Shown: positions 11,121 through 22,839 of the stretch, one piece after another
Layout of the letters: every line of letters begins with the position of its first letter
How positions within the stretch are numbered: position 1 is the first letter of the stretch
The notes under the pieces: model-generated
Told to the model about the DNA's origin: nothing
Databases searched by the model: none
The model's input: the letters and a program-made list of their open reading frames with translations, nothing else
Translations under genes and position numbers: made by a program
Assembly: GCF_026151205.1 (NCBI RefSeq)
Contig: NC_087077.1
Location: 2,108,001-2,172,000, forward strand
Direction of reading: 5' to 3'
Length of the DNA: 64,000 bases
DNA from: Bolinopsis microptera
Taxonomy: Eukaryota; Ctenophora; Tentaculata; Lobata; Bolinopsidae

Positions 11121-11631
11121 TAACCCTACGTCATGGAGGGTGATTCGGAATCAGCGTCCAAAAATACACCGATCTAGATCACTTTCATGCCTAAAGGGCC
11201 TTTTCACAAGAATTTTCTTAAAATTTGGGCGACCGATTTAGTAGGAGCGCCTGTGAGGAGCTGTGTTGTCAGTTGTGAGCACTTGGCTGCCAAAACTTCG
11301 GTCATCGAAAAACACCGGAATATAGGTGCAAGGTATGTAACCTACAAATCCGCGCGTCGGGTTCAGAGTTACTGGGCCGCGCTCAGCCTGTCATTCCGCC
11401 TAATCTCTATTTACCAACATTAAAGCCTGGGGTCCTCAGGTAAGTTCAGAGTTGGACTTTTAAACGGTTTAATTATTTGAAACATTCTAACCCGACCCTA
11501 CGTTATGGGGGGGGGGGGGGGGGGGGTTATTCGGAATCAGCGTCCAAAAATACACCGATCTAGATCACTTTCATGCCTAATGGGCCTTTTCACAAGAATT
11601 TTCTTAAAATTTGGGCGAACGATTTAGTAGG
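11121..11631. repeat. Pair of ~130-bp direct repeats
   Basis: The stretch 11121-11251 recurs almost unchanged at 11494-11631, both starting near ACCCTACGT and sharing TCGGAATCAGCGTCC and TTTTCACAAGAATTTTC. The second copy has a long G-run inserted. The left TIR of the fold-back element at 11368 sits between them. Confidence 0.8.
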
Positions 11632-12627
11632 AGCGTTGCTTCGCAAAGCAACGATCGACGATGCAAAGCAAAAATGCTAGTTTGCGCGGCGAAGTCCTCC
11701 AACACCCGTTAAGATATCCACTATAAAACTAATTATAATTCGTAGGTTTACAACCTACTAGGACGCGCGCCGAGTTCCAATATATGGAGCAGATATTTTA
11801 CAAGTATCACCTGTTAAGTAATAATATACAATAATAGCTAGTAAAAGGGTCGCAATAAGATTTCGACCATTCTGTGAACATTTGTAAATGCTGATTTCCA
11901 ATTTATTGGTAACTATATATAGTCAAGGTGCACAAATTTGTATTTCAAATTTGTATACCATATACTATCCTAGCTATCTTCACGAATACTTTGAAACCAA
12001 AACTGATAATGGAATAGTAAAACAAAATTTTTTAGTAAAACAAAATTTTTATTTACCACAAAACAATCAATACATATTTAATATTATTATACATTTACAA
12101 ATAAATCTAAATTTAAATTCAGCTATATACACAATACACAGCCCGCCGCGCAGACAGCCACACATTGCTGAGAGATTCTCAGGTGCAGATGTAAGCGCCG
12201 CGCGCGCGAGGTTTGTTATCTTGTATCTTACAATTACATGTCACGATATATTATTAATTATCAGAGAATTTTAGAAGCAAAATAATAATTGCATATTGGG
12301 AAAATTTCGGTCGTTAACGCAGTATAGGGCGTGGACACTGCAATGCTAATAACGGAAAATTTTGAGGCACGAGTTTCATTCAGCTACCCAATTTATATGT
12401 GACATGTACTTGTATTAAATTCAGATAAATGTTAGTAGCAATCGACGCCAACATTGTGCAACTGTAAACTGCAAAATTTTAACGTCGATTATCATTAAAT
12501 CACATCTCGCAAGTTACTAATTCTTTGCACTATATATGTTACGTTACCTGAGGACCCCAGGCTTTAATGTTGGTAAACAACCGAATAGAGATTAGGCGGA
12601 ATGACAGGCTGAGCGCGGCCCAGTAAC
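11368..12627. mobile_element. Fold-back/TIR element, ~1.26 kb
   Basis: The inverted arms are 11368-11443 (GTTACTGGGCCGCGC...) and 12544-12627 (...GCGCGGCCCAGTAAC). The right arm carries 7 extra bases. The interior has no transposase. A single diverged copy of the same arm is at about 53724-53805, so the 80-base unit may itself be a short element. I see no clear target duplication. Confidence 0.7.
11742..11820 (+). repeat. GTAGGTTTACAACCTACTAGGACG family repeat, copy 1
   Basis: A ~75-base repeat with core GACGCGCGCCGAGTT followed by TATGGAGCAGATATTTTAC. The reverse complement stands at 14305-14402, and a partial copy lies inside the MITE at 10257-10601. Confidence 0.7.
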
Positions 12628-13534
12628 CACTATCTTGTCAGGAATACTTATCATTGTGCCCCTCAGGGTTGCCTTCTCCCCTTAATTATGTTGACTTTGA
12701 AATTATCTACATAATATACAAACGATACATGTTATGTAGATTAATGTAGATTATGGTTATTGTTAAATGAACTCCATTCCACAAATTTCCTTAGTTTACA
12801 TTTTATGTTTAACTTCAAGTTCAAGTAATTCCAAACATAAATTACTGGTAATGTCCAAATTCATCGATGGTAAATACGTCAAAAAATCGCCTGTAAATAC
12901 GCCGTATTCAAAAATTCTAAGAAATACGTGAAATAGGCAAAATTTGGCGCTTAAATTCTTTGATGGTAAAATTTCTCAAAATACGCGCGTATCTCTTTCG
13001 AAATACGTGATTACAGATTAGTGATATTTGCGCGTGCGTCGCTGGCCCAGTGGTATATCAATATAGCAATACTGACAGTCGTTTTGGAGACTTCACGGTG
13101 CTCGAATGAAAACGCTGCAGCGACTTGCTATTCTTATGCTGAACTGCAACCAATCAGTCGGTCTGCTGCAGAGCAGAGCTTCTCAGGTTATAAAGCAGTT
13201 ATGCCTCCCTCGAGGAATAGACTTTCAACCGAGACCCAGTTCCAGTGCATTTTTATCTATTACAATATTCGCAGACTAAGATCACAAGTCTCTCTTGCTT
13301 GAATTTTGAAACCGGTTACCGGATTAACACGGACTTCCCAGTGGCATAAGTTTAAAAAGTGACTAGGAATCCAGCCTGGAAAGAAAAAACGGCTATAATA
13401 AACTTTTAAAACGGCTATAATAAATTTTTCGGCCGGATGACGATTTCATTTCACCTTGCTAGTTATATTACAGAGGTATTTTTAGTTATTCATTAGTTAT
13501 TCATAATTGCCAAAAAGTATGGGAAAAAATGATC

Positions 13535-13606
13535 CTATCCGAGTCTCGAACTCGCAATCTGCTGATATGGAGCTAGCGTATTAACCAATTAGGCCACGAT
13601 TCCATA
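13535..13606 (-). pseudogene. tRNA-like sequence (tRNA pseudogene or SINE head)
   Basis: Read on the minus strand there is an A-box-like TGGCCTAATTGG (13585-13596), then 31 bases, then a B-box-like GAGTTCGAGACTC (13541-13553). The T stem pairs at four of five positions around the TTCGAGA loop. The D, anticodon and acceptor stems do not pair well. So the pol III promoter elements are visible, but this is probably not a working tRNA gene. Confidence 0.5.
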
Positions 13607-14304
13607 TACTGTAATGTAATATTCATATATAGATCTTCGCGCGTTACTGCAACTTAATTTGAAATACGTAATTTATCATCGGGAAATACGTATGCGTAGT
13701 ACCTACGCGTAGTCTCCCCAAAACGCATTTACCATCCTTGGTCCAAAAACCCCGACTCAGTCCGCGGACTACTTATGCCTTGATGGTAAATCATATGAGT
13801 GGTATCTTGTATGCAATTATTTACGACTATTATTAATTAACATGCTGATTGATCAGAGTCACATCTGATGACTTCATTGAAAATGAAAGGGCTGATGACT
13901 TCAGTGAAAGAGCTGGTGACCTAGCGAAAGTGCTGGGGATGAGAAAGACCATAAACCAGGGATTCCTTCGGGAGCATGTAAGATTGTATCAAAAGTTTGT
14001 TCGCCAATGGGGTGTGTCTGGGTGTCAAAGATCTTCAAGGTGGGTGCTACTTGTGATAAACTCTAGAAGGATGGGGTGGTAATACTCGGTCTGGCCGCCT
14101 GGAAGCCCATAGAATTCCAGTTCAGAAACCGAGCGAGGAGGTGCGGCTACTGATGAAAGGCCTCCTTCAAGTTCATTTGCAGGTTAGAAACGAAATCTGG
14201 GTACCTACCCTCGCACAAGATTATTCTCAATTTGGTGTCGTAGATGTAAATTACTTACGACTATGATTAATTGACATGCTGATTGCTACCATATCCTGTA
14301 CCTC

Positions 14305-14402
14305 ATACGAACTTGTATTAACGGGTGATACTCGTAAAATATCTGTTCCATATGTCGACGAGTCCAACTCGGCGCGCGTCCTGGTAGGTTGTAAACCTAC
14401 AA
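14305..14402 (-). repeat. GTAGGTTTACAACCTACTAGGACG family repeat, copy 2
   Basis: Reverse-complement copy of the repeat at 11742-11820, sharing AACTCGGCGCGCGTCC and GTAGGTTGTAAACCTAC. The last is a near-palindrome. Confidence 0.7.
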
Positions 14403-14690
14403 AACTTGTAAAGCCAAAGGGACATGGAATTAAACGAAACCAGTACACTGTCAACAATAGCTGCAACAGGTGAGTGAGCGATAATTTATTTAAGGCGGAT
14501 TTTTTCCCCTAAAAGGTACACTACATGAATTTTTTTAAACATTTAAAAGATTTTCCTTTTTGACTGCCATAAAATTCTTTCAAGCCAAACCACCTGTAGT
14601 TGTAATGTTGTGGAAGCAAATCAAACACATAAATAATACGTCATTTTAAAATACATAAGTAAACAACACATTTAAAAGGTTAATTGCTGA

Positions 14691-14957
14691 TTAAAAACAA
14701 TATCTGCCCTCGTGGCATCTGGCCCAACACCAGTGTTTCCCTGCTGGACAAGCTCTATGCTCCGGCGAGGGAGCTCTCTTCTCCAGCTCCTTCACTTCCT
14801 CTGTCTGCAGTGAAGGAGCTGGCCACCCACTACAGGACCTACTGGTCTTGAGACATCTATCAGGACACCAAGTTTTGCAGATAGGAGGGGCACGTTTCTC
14901 CATCTTCAGTCCGGAGACCACAGCAAGAGTAATACAAACAAGTAGGATCAGCTTCAT
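14691..14957 (-). CDS. Secreted precursor of two cysteine-rich peptides
   Basis: The frame gives 88 residues from the ATG at 14957. The longer frame up to 15026 includes the TATA box, so I reject that start. Residues 1-16 are a signal peptide (MKLILLVCITLAVVSG). Two Glu-Lys-Arg sites (20-22 and 59-61), each followed by Ala-Pro, look like prohormone-convertase cuts. They would release peptide A (from 23; Cys27, 31, 35, 42) and peptide B (62-88; Cys70, 77, 81, 87, ending Cys-Phe). Spacings are C-x3-C-x3-C-x6-C and C-x6-C-x3-C-x5-C. Each peptide could hold two disulphides. I do not recognise the family. A neuropeptide, antimicrobial or venom-like role is possible but not shown. Confidence 0.72.
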   Translation of the reverse strand: MKLILLVCITLAVVSGLKMEKRAPPICKTWCPDRCLKTSRSCSGWPAPSLQTEEVKELEKRAPSPEHRACPAGKHWCWARCHEGRYCF

Positions 14958-15003
14958 TGTAAAATTGTAGTTAAACGTTATGAGTTTATCTCCGGTCAAG
15001 TCA

Positions 15004-15011
15004 TATTTATA
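15004..15011 (-). promoter_or_regulatory. TATA box of the cysteine-rich peptide gene
   Basis: TATAAATA on the minus strand, about 47 bases before the ATG at 14957. This leaves a leader of only about 20 bases if transcription starts ~28 bases downstream. Confidence 0.55.
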
Positions 15012-15747
15012 GTCTCGATCGTACATCTACGTGGCTTGAGTTCGGATAATTGATTAACTCAATCTGTATTGTTACTCAGATGGCACCATTAATAAGAATA
15101 AGAAAAAAACCATAAAATAGAGGAAAAAACGTGTTATCAAAATTTAATCATTGTTCATTGTTGCCCATGTGCAATGGGATACAAAAACTTTGCCTTTGTC
15201 CAACTCATATAGTTTTAAGCGCAAGTTTGGAAAGTTGTTGAATTTAATACCTGAAGCCGATAATTCAATCTGACTTGTTTAGATCACAGTACCGGCCCAC
15301 TGCACAGGTGGCCATTTAGGAAATCTTGAGGTTAAGTGTCTCCCACGTACGCGATTTTCAAACAGCGCCTATTTAATCGAACACTATATTCAGAGTTTTG
15401 AGTAATAAATAAGGAAATTTTTTGAGGTATTAAATAAACCGTATCAGCACTCAGCGTGTTTTAAGTACCGTATCACATTACTTTATCATTGCAGAAAAAT
15501 CAAATGTTTAATAAGCTTTTCCTCAGTATGTACTATGTATGATATTGATAAACTAAATTTCCAGACAAGTTTATTATAAGAATTACGTACCCATTACACG
15601 TCCCTCTGCGGATAATTTTCTAGGATATGGAGTGAATTATCCGCACACTTCATCACTCTAACGTTAAGTTATTCGAGGAGTCTTAACCGTCCGGGATCAT
15701 CCTTGGTCCAGAGAGAAATACTGTATTACATTATCATGACATTGCTG

Positions 15748-15832
15748 ATCAGTGATATCAGTGATATCAGTGATATCAGTGATATCAGTGATATCAGTGA
15801 TATAAGTGATGATCAGTGATATCAGTGAAGAC
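15748..15832. repeat. 9-bp minisatellite ATCAGTGAT
   Basis: About nine head-to-tail copies of ATCAGTGAT with one variant (ATAAGTGAT). The stretch from 15030 to here shows no gene. Confidence 0.9.
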
Positions 15833-15966
15833 GTTGAGAGAGAGCTATCTCTAGTGTTATTCTTATCTTCTGTTGGATTCTCTCCGCCTTCATCTTAGGA
15901 GAGATATTAGTGAGAATATGCTGATGATAATTATTAATCTGTAGATTACGTATTTATGAACAATTA

Positions 15967-16474
15967 ATTTTACCAAAACCCATAATCATGGGTAGAGTGG
16001 ACCGCTGCCAGTGGCTCTCTTTCCCAAACAAAAGGAAATGATATTAATTTGATTGACCGTTCTCAAATGCAAAATGATACCGAGAATGAAATCGGTCGCT
16101 CGCTTTTCCCATTCATTCACGGCTTACGAATTGTAATAATTTTCGATTGATCACATGTCAATCAGATGCTGTAAAAATCTCTTTGGGTTGCGTTCGGGTC
16201 GATACCTAGTATTTCGGGGTAAGGGTGGTAGTTATCACTTATTGCATTAGCTGAAGTTTATTGAATCTTTATTGCCGAGTACAGCTGCCTTTGGGTAGTT
16301 CTTCTTAATCTATTACAATTGTAAATGAATGGGAAAAGCGAGCGACCGATTTCATTCTCGGTATCATTTTGCATTTGAGAACGGTCAATCAAATTAATAT
16401 CATTTCCTTTTGTTTGGGAAAGAGAGCCACTGGCAGCGGTCCACTCTACCCATGATTATGGGTTTTGGTAAAAT
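15967..16474. repeat. Fold-back A: ~150-bp inverted arms
   Basis: Arms 15967-16118 and 16327-16474 are almost perfect inverted copies. They share CCATAATCATGGG near the outer ends and CGAGAATGAAATCGGTCGCT inside. The loop is ~210 bases. Confidence 0.9.
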
Positions 16475-17520
16475 ATCATCTCTTTTTGATTATAATGTCA
16501 GGGTACTTTATAAAGTCGAAATATAAACTGATATCTTCATTATAATAAGGAGGAAGTTTCAACGATTTCGAAATTTTTCCTTTAAAAACATTTCCTTGTG
16601 TTTAGGTAAGCATATCGGTCCATCACTGACTGAATATACCACTTAATACTCATTCAAGTTGACATTAAATTCATATATAATGACATTAAACTGTCGTGGC
16701 AAAGCAGAATTTGTTGGAAATCACGAATGAGCAAAATTCTCACCTTTCGCACGTGCAAACTTTGAGCGGACGTTGCATGCGCATCCAATATTGAATCGCC
16801 GTAAATTTTTGCATGTGATTGTTTTATATATAGCTTGATAAGCATGCAAAGTTTCAAAGTATTTCAAGAAGAACTGTAATCACAACGGCACTCTAAAGTT
16901 GACAGAAAATGACGAAAACAGCAATTTTCAGTGATTTTAGCAATTTTCTATCAATTTGGGCGTGTCCCCACGTGTGCATCTTTTCGATTTTCAACTTTAA
17001 AACTAGCCTAATGCACAATTTATACCTATAGGAAGCAGAACTGAGCTCCACAACCCAAGGCATGGCCCAACACCAAAGAATACTAAATCGCAAAATTGAC
17101 GTTTTTATAAAATAATTCTTCAAAAAAGCACAAACTTTAATGACAAATATCTTTATGAAGGAGCAAGCTAGAAAAACTTTCCGGTAGATTTTCAGAATGC
17201 TTGAACAATTATCTAAGGTGAAAATTTCCTCAGATTTTGAATAAAATTACTCCTTAATGGGTTAAAATTAATTTTAAAAGTTATTACTTTGTCAAAAATC
17301 AAGTTTTAAAAACGGTTAACTTGATGACGTCATCAAGGGGTGTTTATGACGTCAAATAAATTTTTTATACAATGTAAACTAAAGTGTAAACAATTATTTG
17401 CAAGACCTGTGGTCGGAAATGGCTGTATCTTTTATACTTTTGAATCTATGGACACTTAAATACAGGCTACAATTGACTGGCAAAGCGTCTATCCCTGAAT
17501 ATATATATCTGTATATCTGT

Positions 17521-17849
17521 ATTTGACCAAAACCCATAATCATGGGTAGAGTGTACCGCTGCCAGTGTCTCTCTTTTCCAAACAAAAGGAAATGATATTA
17601 ATTTGAGGAACCGTCCGCTAATGCAAATTAATACCGAGAATGAAATCGGTCGCTCGCTTTTTCAAATCAATAAGCTTTATTACAATTCGTAAGCCGTGAT
17701 CGAATGGAAAAAGCGAGCGACCGATTTCATTCTCGGTATTAATTTGCATTAGCGGACGGTTCCTCAAATTAATATCATTTCCTTTTGTTTGGAAAAGAGA
17801 GACACTGGCAGCGGTACACTCTACCCATGATTATGGGTTTTGGTCAAAT
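17521..17849. repeat. Fold-back B: ~140-bp inverted arms
   Basis: Same family as fold-back A but with a loop of only about 45 bases and a few shared changes in both arms (for example GTACCGCTGCC in place of GGACCGCTGCC). Matching changes in opposite arms suggest gene conversion or hairpin-templated copying. Confidence 0.9.
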
Positions 17850-18867
17850 ATCATCTCTTTTTTATTATAATGTCAGGATAATTTACACAGTCGAAACTTC
17901 ATTAACAAGGAGGTAATTTCGACGATTTCGAAATTCTGCCTTTGAAAACGTTTCCTTGTGTTTAGTTAGGTATATCTGTCGATAACCGACTGAATATGGC
18001 ACTTTTTACTCATTCAAGTTGGCATTAAATTCATATATAATGCCATTTAAATATCGTGGAAAGCAGAATATATTCGAAATCACGAATGAGCAAAATTCTC
18101 ACCTTTCGCACGCGCAAACTTTGAGCGGACGTTGCGTGCGCATACAATATTGAATCACCGTAAATTTTTGCATAGTGGTATTTAATATATAGTTTGATAA
18201 GCATGCAAAGTTTCAGAAGATTTCAAAAAGAACTTGGATCACAACGGGACTCCAAAGTTGATAAAAATCGTGAAAATCAAAATTTTTAGTAATTTTAGCT
18301 ATTTTAAATCAATTTGGGCGTGTCCCCACGTGTGCAACTTTTCGATTTTTAACTTTAAAACTAGCCTATAACACAATTTACACCTTTAAGAAGCAAAATT
18401 GAGCTCCACAACCCAAGGGATGGCCCAACACCAGAGAATACTAATTCACAACTTTTGTGTTTTTATAAAATTATTCTTCAAAAAAGCACTAACTTCAATA
18501 GCAAATATCTTTATGAAGGAGCAAGGTAGGAAACTATTCCGGTAGATTTTCGGAATGCTTGAACAATTATCTAAGATGAAAATGTCCTCAGATTTTGAAT
18601 AAAATTACTCCTTAATAGTGTAAAATCGATTTGAAAAGTTGTTACTTTGTCAAAAATCAAGTTTTAAAAACACTTAATTTGATGACGTCATCAAGTGATG
18701 ATGATGACGTTAAATTATTTTTCAATACAATGTAAACTAAAGCTTAAACGATTATCTTTAAAACCTGTGGTTCAAGATGACTGTATCGTTTATACTTTCG
18801 AATCTACGGACACTTAAATGTAGGCTACAATTGACTGCAAAAAGCGTCTATACATACATATATATCT

Positions 18868-19851
18868 TCACGACAATCTGTTGTAAAACAGGGGTTCCAG
18901 AAAACCCACTTCGCGATACTCCTGAAACATGAAATTTTTTTTACAGTCGATTTGGACAAGGTCTAGACGCCCTGCAAAGTTTCAGATCTCTAACTCAATT
19001 TTAACATGGTTTTTAAGGCACCTGAATATGGCGATTTTGGGTTTTTTACCTAATTTCGTATAACATGCTGGCGCGTATTTTGCGCAAATTTCTTAAAAAC
19101 CTCCATATAACTATTTCTTATTCCTGTCATCTCTAACATTGAATTAGAATGTTTTGAACTTAAATGTACCTGCTGAACTACTTTCGATGAGTCTTAATGC
19201 CTGGAAAACAATAAAGGGGATATAATAGTATAGGGGGTAAATAGTATTGTGAATATAAGGGCGACGGTAATGCTTGCCAGCATTGTGATGTATATGTCCC
19301 GACAATCTGTCGTAAAACAGGGGTTCTAGAAAACCCATTTCCCGATGCTCCTGAAACCTGAAACTTTTTTTGCAGTCAATTTGGTCAACGTCTAGACGCC
19401 CTGAAAAATTTCAGATCTCTAACTCAATTTTAACATGGTTTTTAGGGCACCTGAATATGGCGATTTTGGGTTTTTTACCGAATTTCGTATAACAGTGCTG
19501 GCGAGTATTTTATGCAAATTTCTTAAAAATCTGAACATAACTATTCTTATTCCTGTCCTCTTTGACATCAAATTAGAATGTTTTGAACTAAAAATAAATC
19601 TGCTGAACGACTTCCGATGAGTCTTAATGCCTGGAAAACTCCTGCCGGAGGCGGCGGCCTTCGGCCGCCGCCTCCGGCCGGAGTGCACGCTTCGCGTGCA
19701 CAAAAGAGGCTTGTAACGTGTACCAAAGGGGGTATAATAGTAAAAGGGGTATCATAGTAAAGGGGGTATAATAGTAAAGGGGGTATAATAGTAAATGGGG
19801 AACATAGTATACCCACAATAAATGCAACGGTCGTGCTTGCCAGCACTGTGA
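18868..19851. repeat. Tandem pair of tail repeats
   Basis: Copy 1 (18868-19288) and copy 2 (19298-19851) both start CGACAATCTGT and end TGCTTGCCAGCA(C/T)TGTGA. Copy 2 carries extra DNA with two hairpins, then about five copies of a GGGGTATAATAGTAAA-like unit at 19729-19800. Confidence 0.8.
19645..19700. other. Two perfect GC-rich hairpins
   Basis: Hairpin 1 has 15-bp arms (19645-19659 and 19663-19677, CCGGAGGCGGCGGCC) with a TTC loop. Hairpin 2 has 7-bp arms (TGCACGC/GCGTGCA, 19684-19700), also with a TTC loop. They are very GC-rich in an AT-rich setting and are absent from the neighbouring tail copy. Confidence 0.85.
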
Positions 19852-19982
19852 CTTATAATTCCTTGATTAAAGAAGTAGAACTGCAGAAAATTAATGACCG
19901 CCCTGTAAATTAATGAGCCAGCACAAATATAAAGTAGGCCCTAAAGGTGAGCGGAGGTATAAAATATGTAGTTAGCGGAGGT

Positions 19983-21705
19983 ATCACAAACTACAAGTGC
20001 GGGGAAACAGCACAAACTACAAGTGCTAACTGCTAGTGAGGGGAAACAGCACAAACTACAAGTGCTAACTGCTAGTGCGGGGAAACAGAACAAACTACAA
20101 GTGCTAACTGCTAGTGCGGGGAAACAGAACAAACTACAAGTGCTAACTGCTAGTGCGGGGAAACAGCACAAACTACAAGACGTGCTAACTGCTAGTGCGG
20201 GGAAACAGCACAAACTTCAAGTGCTAACTGCTAGTGCGGGGAAACAGCACAAACTACAAGTGCTAACTGCTAGTGCGGGGAAACAGAACAAACTACAAGT
20301 GCTAGTGCGGGGAAACAGCACAAACTACAAGTGCTAACTGCTAGTGCGGGGAAACAGCACAAACTACAAGTGCTAACTGCTAGTGCGGGGAAACAGCACA
20401 AACTACAAGTGCTAGTGCGGGGAAACAGCACAAACTACAAGTGCTAGTGCGGGGAAACAGCACAAACTACAAGTGCGGGGAAACAGAACAAACTACAAGT
20501 GCTAACTGCTAGTGCGGGGAAACAGCACAAACTACAAGTGCTAACTGCTAGTGCGGGGAAACAGAACAAACTACAAGTGCTAACTGCTAGTGCGGGGAAA
20601 CAGCACAAACTACAAGTGCTAACTGCTAGTGCGGGGAAACAGCACAAACTACAAGTGCTAACTGCTAGTGCGGGGAAACAGAACAAACTACAAGTGCTAA
20701 CTGCTAGTGCGGGGAAACAGAACAAACTACAAGTGCTAACTGCTAGTGCGGGGAAACAGAACAAACTACAAGTGCTAACTGCTAGTGCGGGGAAACAGCA
20801 CAAACTACAAGTGCTAACTGCTAGTGCGGGGAAACAGAACAAACTACAAGTGCTAACTGCTAGTGCGGGGAAACAGAACAAACTACAAGTGCTAACTGCT
20901 AGTGCGGGGAAACAGCACAAACTACAAGTGCTAACTGCTAGTGCGGGGAAACAGCACAAACTACAAGTGCTAACTGCTAGTGCGGGGAAACAGAACAAAC
21001 TACAAGTGCTAGTGCGGGGAAACAGCACAAACTACAAGTGCTAACTGCTAGTGCGGGGAAACAGAACAAACTACAAGTGCTAGTGCGGGGAAACAGCACA
21101 AACTACAAGTGCTAACTGCTAGTGCGGGGAAACAGCACAAACTACAAGTGCTAACTGCTAGTGCGGGGAAACAGAACAAACTACAAGTGCTAGTGCGGGG
21201 AAACAGCACAAACTACAAGTGCTAGTGCGGGGAAACAGCACAAACTACAAGTGCGGGGAAACAGAACAAACTACAAGTGCGGGGAAACAGCACAAACTAC
21301 AAGTGCTAGTGCGGGGAAACAGCACAAACTACAAGTGCGGGGAAACAGAACAAACTACAAGTGCTAACTGCTAGTGCGGGGAAACAGCACAAACTACAAG
21401 TGCTAACTGCTAGTGCGGGGAAACAGAACAAACTACAAGTGCTAACTGCTAGTGCGGGGAAACAGCACAAACTACAAGTGCTAACTGCTAGTGCGGGGAA
21501 ACAGCACAAACTACAAGTGCTAACTGCTAGTGCGGGGAAACAGAACAAACTACAAGTGCTAACTACAAGTGCGGGGAAACAGAACAAACTACAAGTGCTA
21601 ACTGCTAGTGCGGGGAAACAGCACAAACTACAAGTGCTAACTGCTAGTGCGGGGAAACAGCACAAACTACAAGTGCTAACTGCTAGTGCGGGGAAACAGC
21701 ACAAA
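19983..21705. repeat. 39-bp minisatellite array, ~1.7 kb
   Basis: About forty units built on GTGCTAACTGCTAGTGCGGG plus GAAACAG(C/A)ACAAACTACAA. The C/A change (AGCAC or AGAAC) alternates irregularly. Some units lack the 9-base TAACTGCTA (30-bp units) or more. As 39 is divisible by three, both strands stay open for long stretches (13-residue repeats). The 30-bp units are also in frame. I see no start signal, splice site or other coding sign, so I treat it as non-coding. Confidence 0.95.
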
Positions 21706-22839
21706 GATCTAGAACCTCTGGAGAATCATGCAAATTAACATTATTATTAACTAGAACATTAGTCTCCCAGAATCTCCACAGTTAGACGTCTACTAAAGCT
21801 AGGACAACAAAGTGAGTGCAGAATGCAAATTGCAAATGAACCTTGAAAATATCTTTGTGTTATAACAAAGGAGTGTAATGAAGTGTACTCTTAGTCGTTG
21901 TGACATAGACCTTGTGTAACGTGTATAAAGTGGCGAGTTTGTGAGTAACGTGTTTAAAGTGGTGAGTTTTTGTGAGTAACGTGTCCTCAAAACCCTTTTA
22001 ACTCATTATCGTTACTAGCAGGAGCCAGGAACCCGTATAATATAACCCTAAACGGTGTCAAGACCCAAGATACTAAAATAATTATTACCTATTTAATTGG
22101 CGTTTTTGACACCACTTGGGGGTCCAAATTTTCGGCTCTAAAATCATTATTCCTTGGCCAATTTTTTATTTTTTCATGCTGATTTGGAGGCCATTAAAGC
22201 ATTTGACCCAGCCAAAAAAATTTCAGTTGTATATCTTTTACTGTTTTTGCGGAAAGTCGCGTTAAAGTTGATGCCGTGGTGTCAGTAAAATGGCACGGAT
22301 ATATATCGTCTCGCTTTATATATAGTAAGATGTGACAAAGTTAGCCTAGAGGATGAGACGATTATCCTAACCATCAAGGGTTTGTGTAATTTCATAGTGT
22401 GACAAAGTCAATTACACTGTGCCTTTTAATAGGGTCACTTATATTTACCAATATCCTCAAACTCAAATGAACATATATATAAATACATTATACAGCATAT
22501 TATGACCTACTATATAATCATGTGCTGTGATGGGTTACGAAAAAAAGTGTTACATTATCAAATTAAGACACTATTCAACATGTCTGACACAGTGCAATTT
22601 AAGTAAACCCTAAAACAAACAGCTGGAAACTGTACACACAAACATATTTGCATACCACTCATTGAGGAGCGTGGAGAGATGAGTGCCTATATATGACGTC
22701 ACAGCGCAATATCTAATTATGGCTCTAACTTATGATAGGAACAAAATAGGAGTTCGAGACTTTTAGAATTTGTTCTTGTCATAGTTACAGTCAAGTTATC
22801 AAAGAATTAAAGATGGTTAGTGGGAGGTTCGCACCCCTT
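21706..22839. other. Unassigned AT-rich DNA
   Basis: No gene or element recognised. It holds small repeats such as TGTGACAAAGT (22332 and 22399) and short poly-A runs only. Confidence 0.4.

Larger units (their letters stand above)
15967..19851. mobile_element. Compound 3.9-kb element (possible Helentron-like), non-autonomous
   Basis: The order is: fold-back A (15967-16474), 1.05 kb, fold-back B (17521-17849), a homologous 1.0 kb, then two tandem tails (18868-19288 and 19298-19851). Read on the minus strand it begins TCACAGTGCTGGCAAGCAC. It ends near the stem-loop ACCCATGATTATGGGT followed by TTTGGTA. The unit fold-back plus 1 kb is duplicated (15967-17520 and 17521-18867). A 115-bp element at 24880-24994 has the same two ends, which is why I treat the whole as one family. 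There is no Rep/helicase or transposase frame. Assignment to Helentrons is a guess. Confidence 0.5.

Noticed and set aside
14958-15026. Longer N-terminus for the cysteine-rich precursor
   Set aside because: The added stretch contains the TATA box and would bury the signal peptide.
15967-19851. Classical Helitron
   Set aside because: The 3' end lacks CTRR and no Rep/helicase frame is present; only a Helentron-like origin remains possible.
20444-21044. Long frames on both strands encoding 13-residue repeats
   Set aside because: They arise from the 39-bp minisatellite; both strands are equally open and no start, splice or conserved context supports a gene.
20000-21700. CRISPR-like array
   Set aside because: Units are contiguous and nearly identical, without unique spacers, and the genome is eukaryotic.
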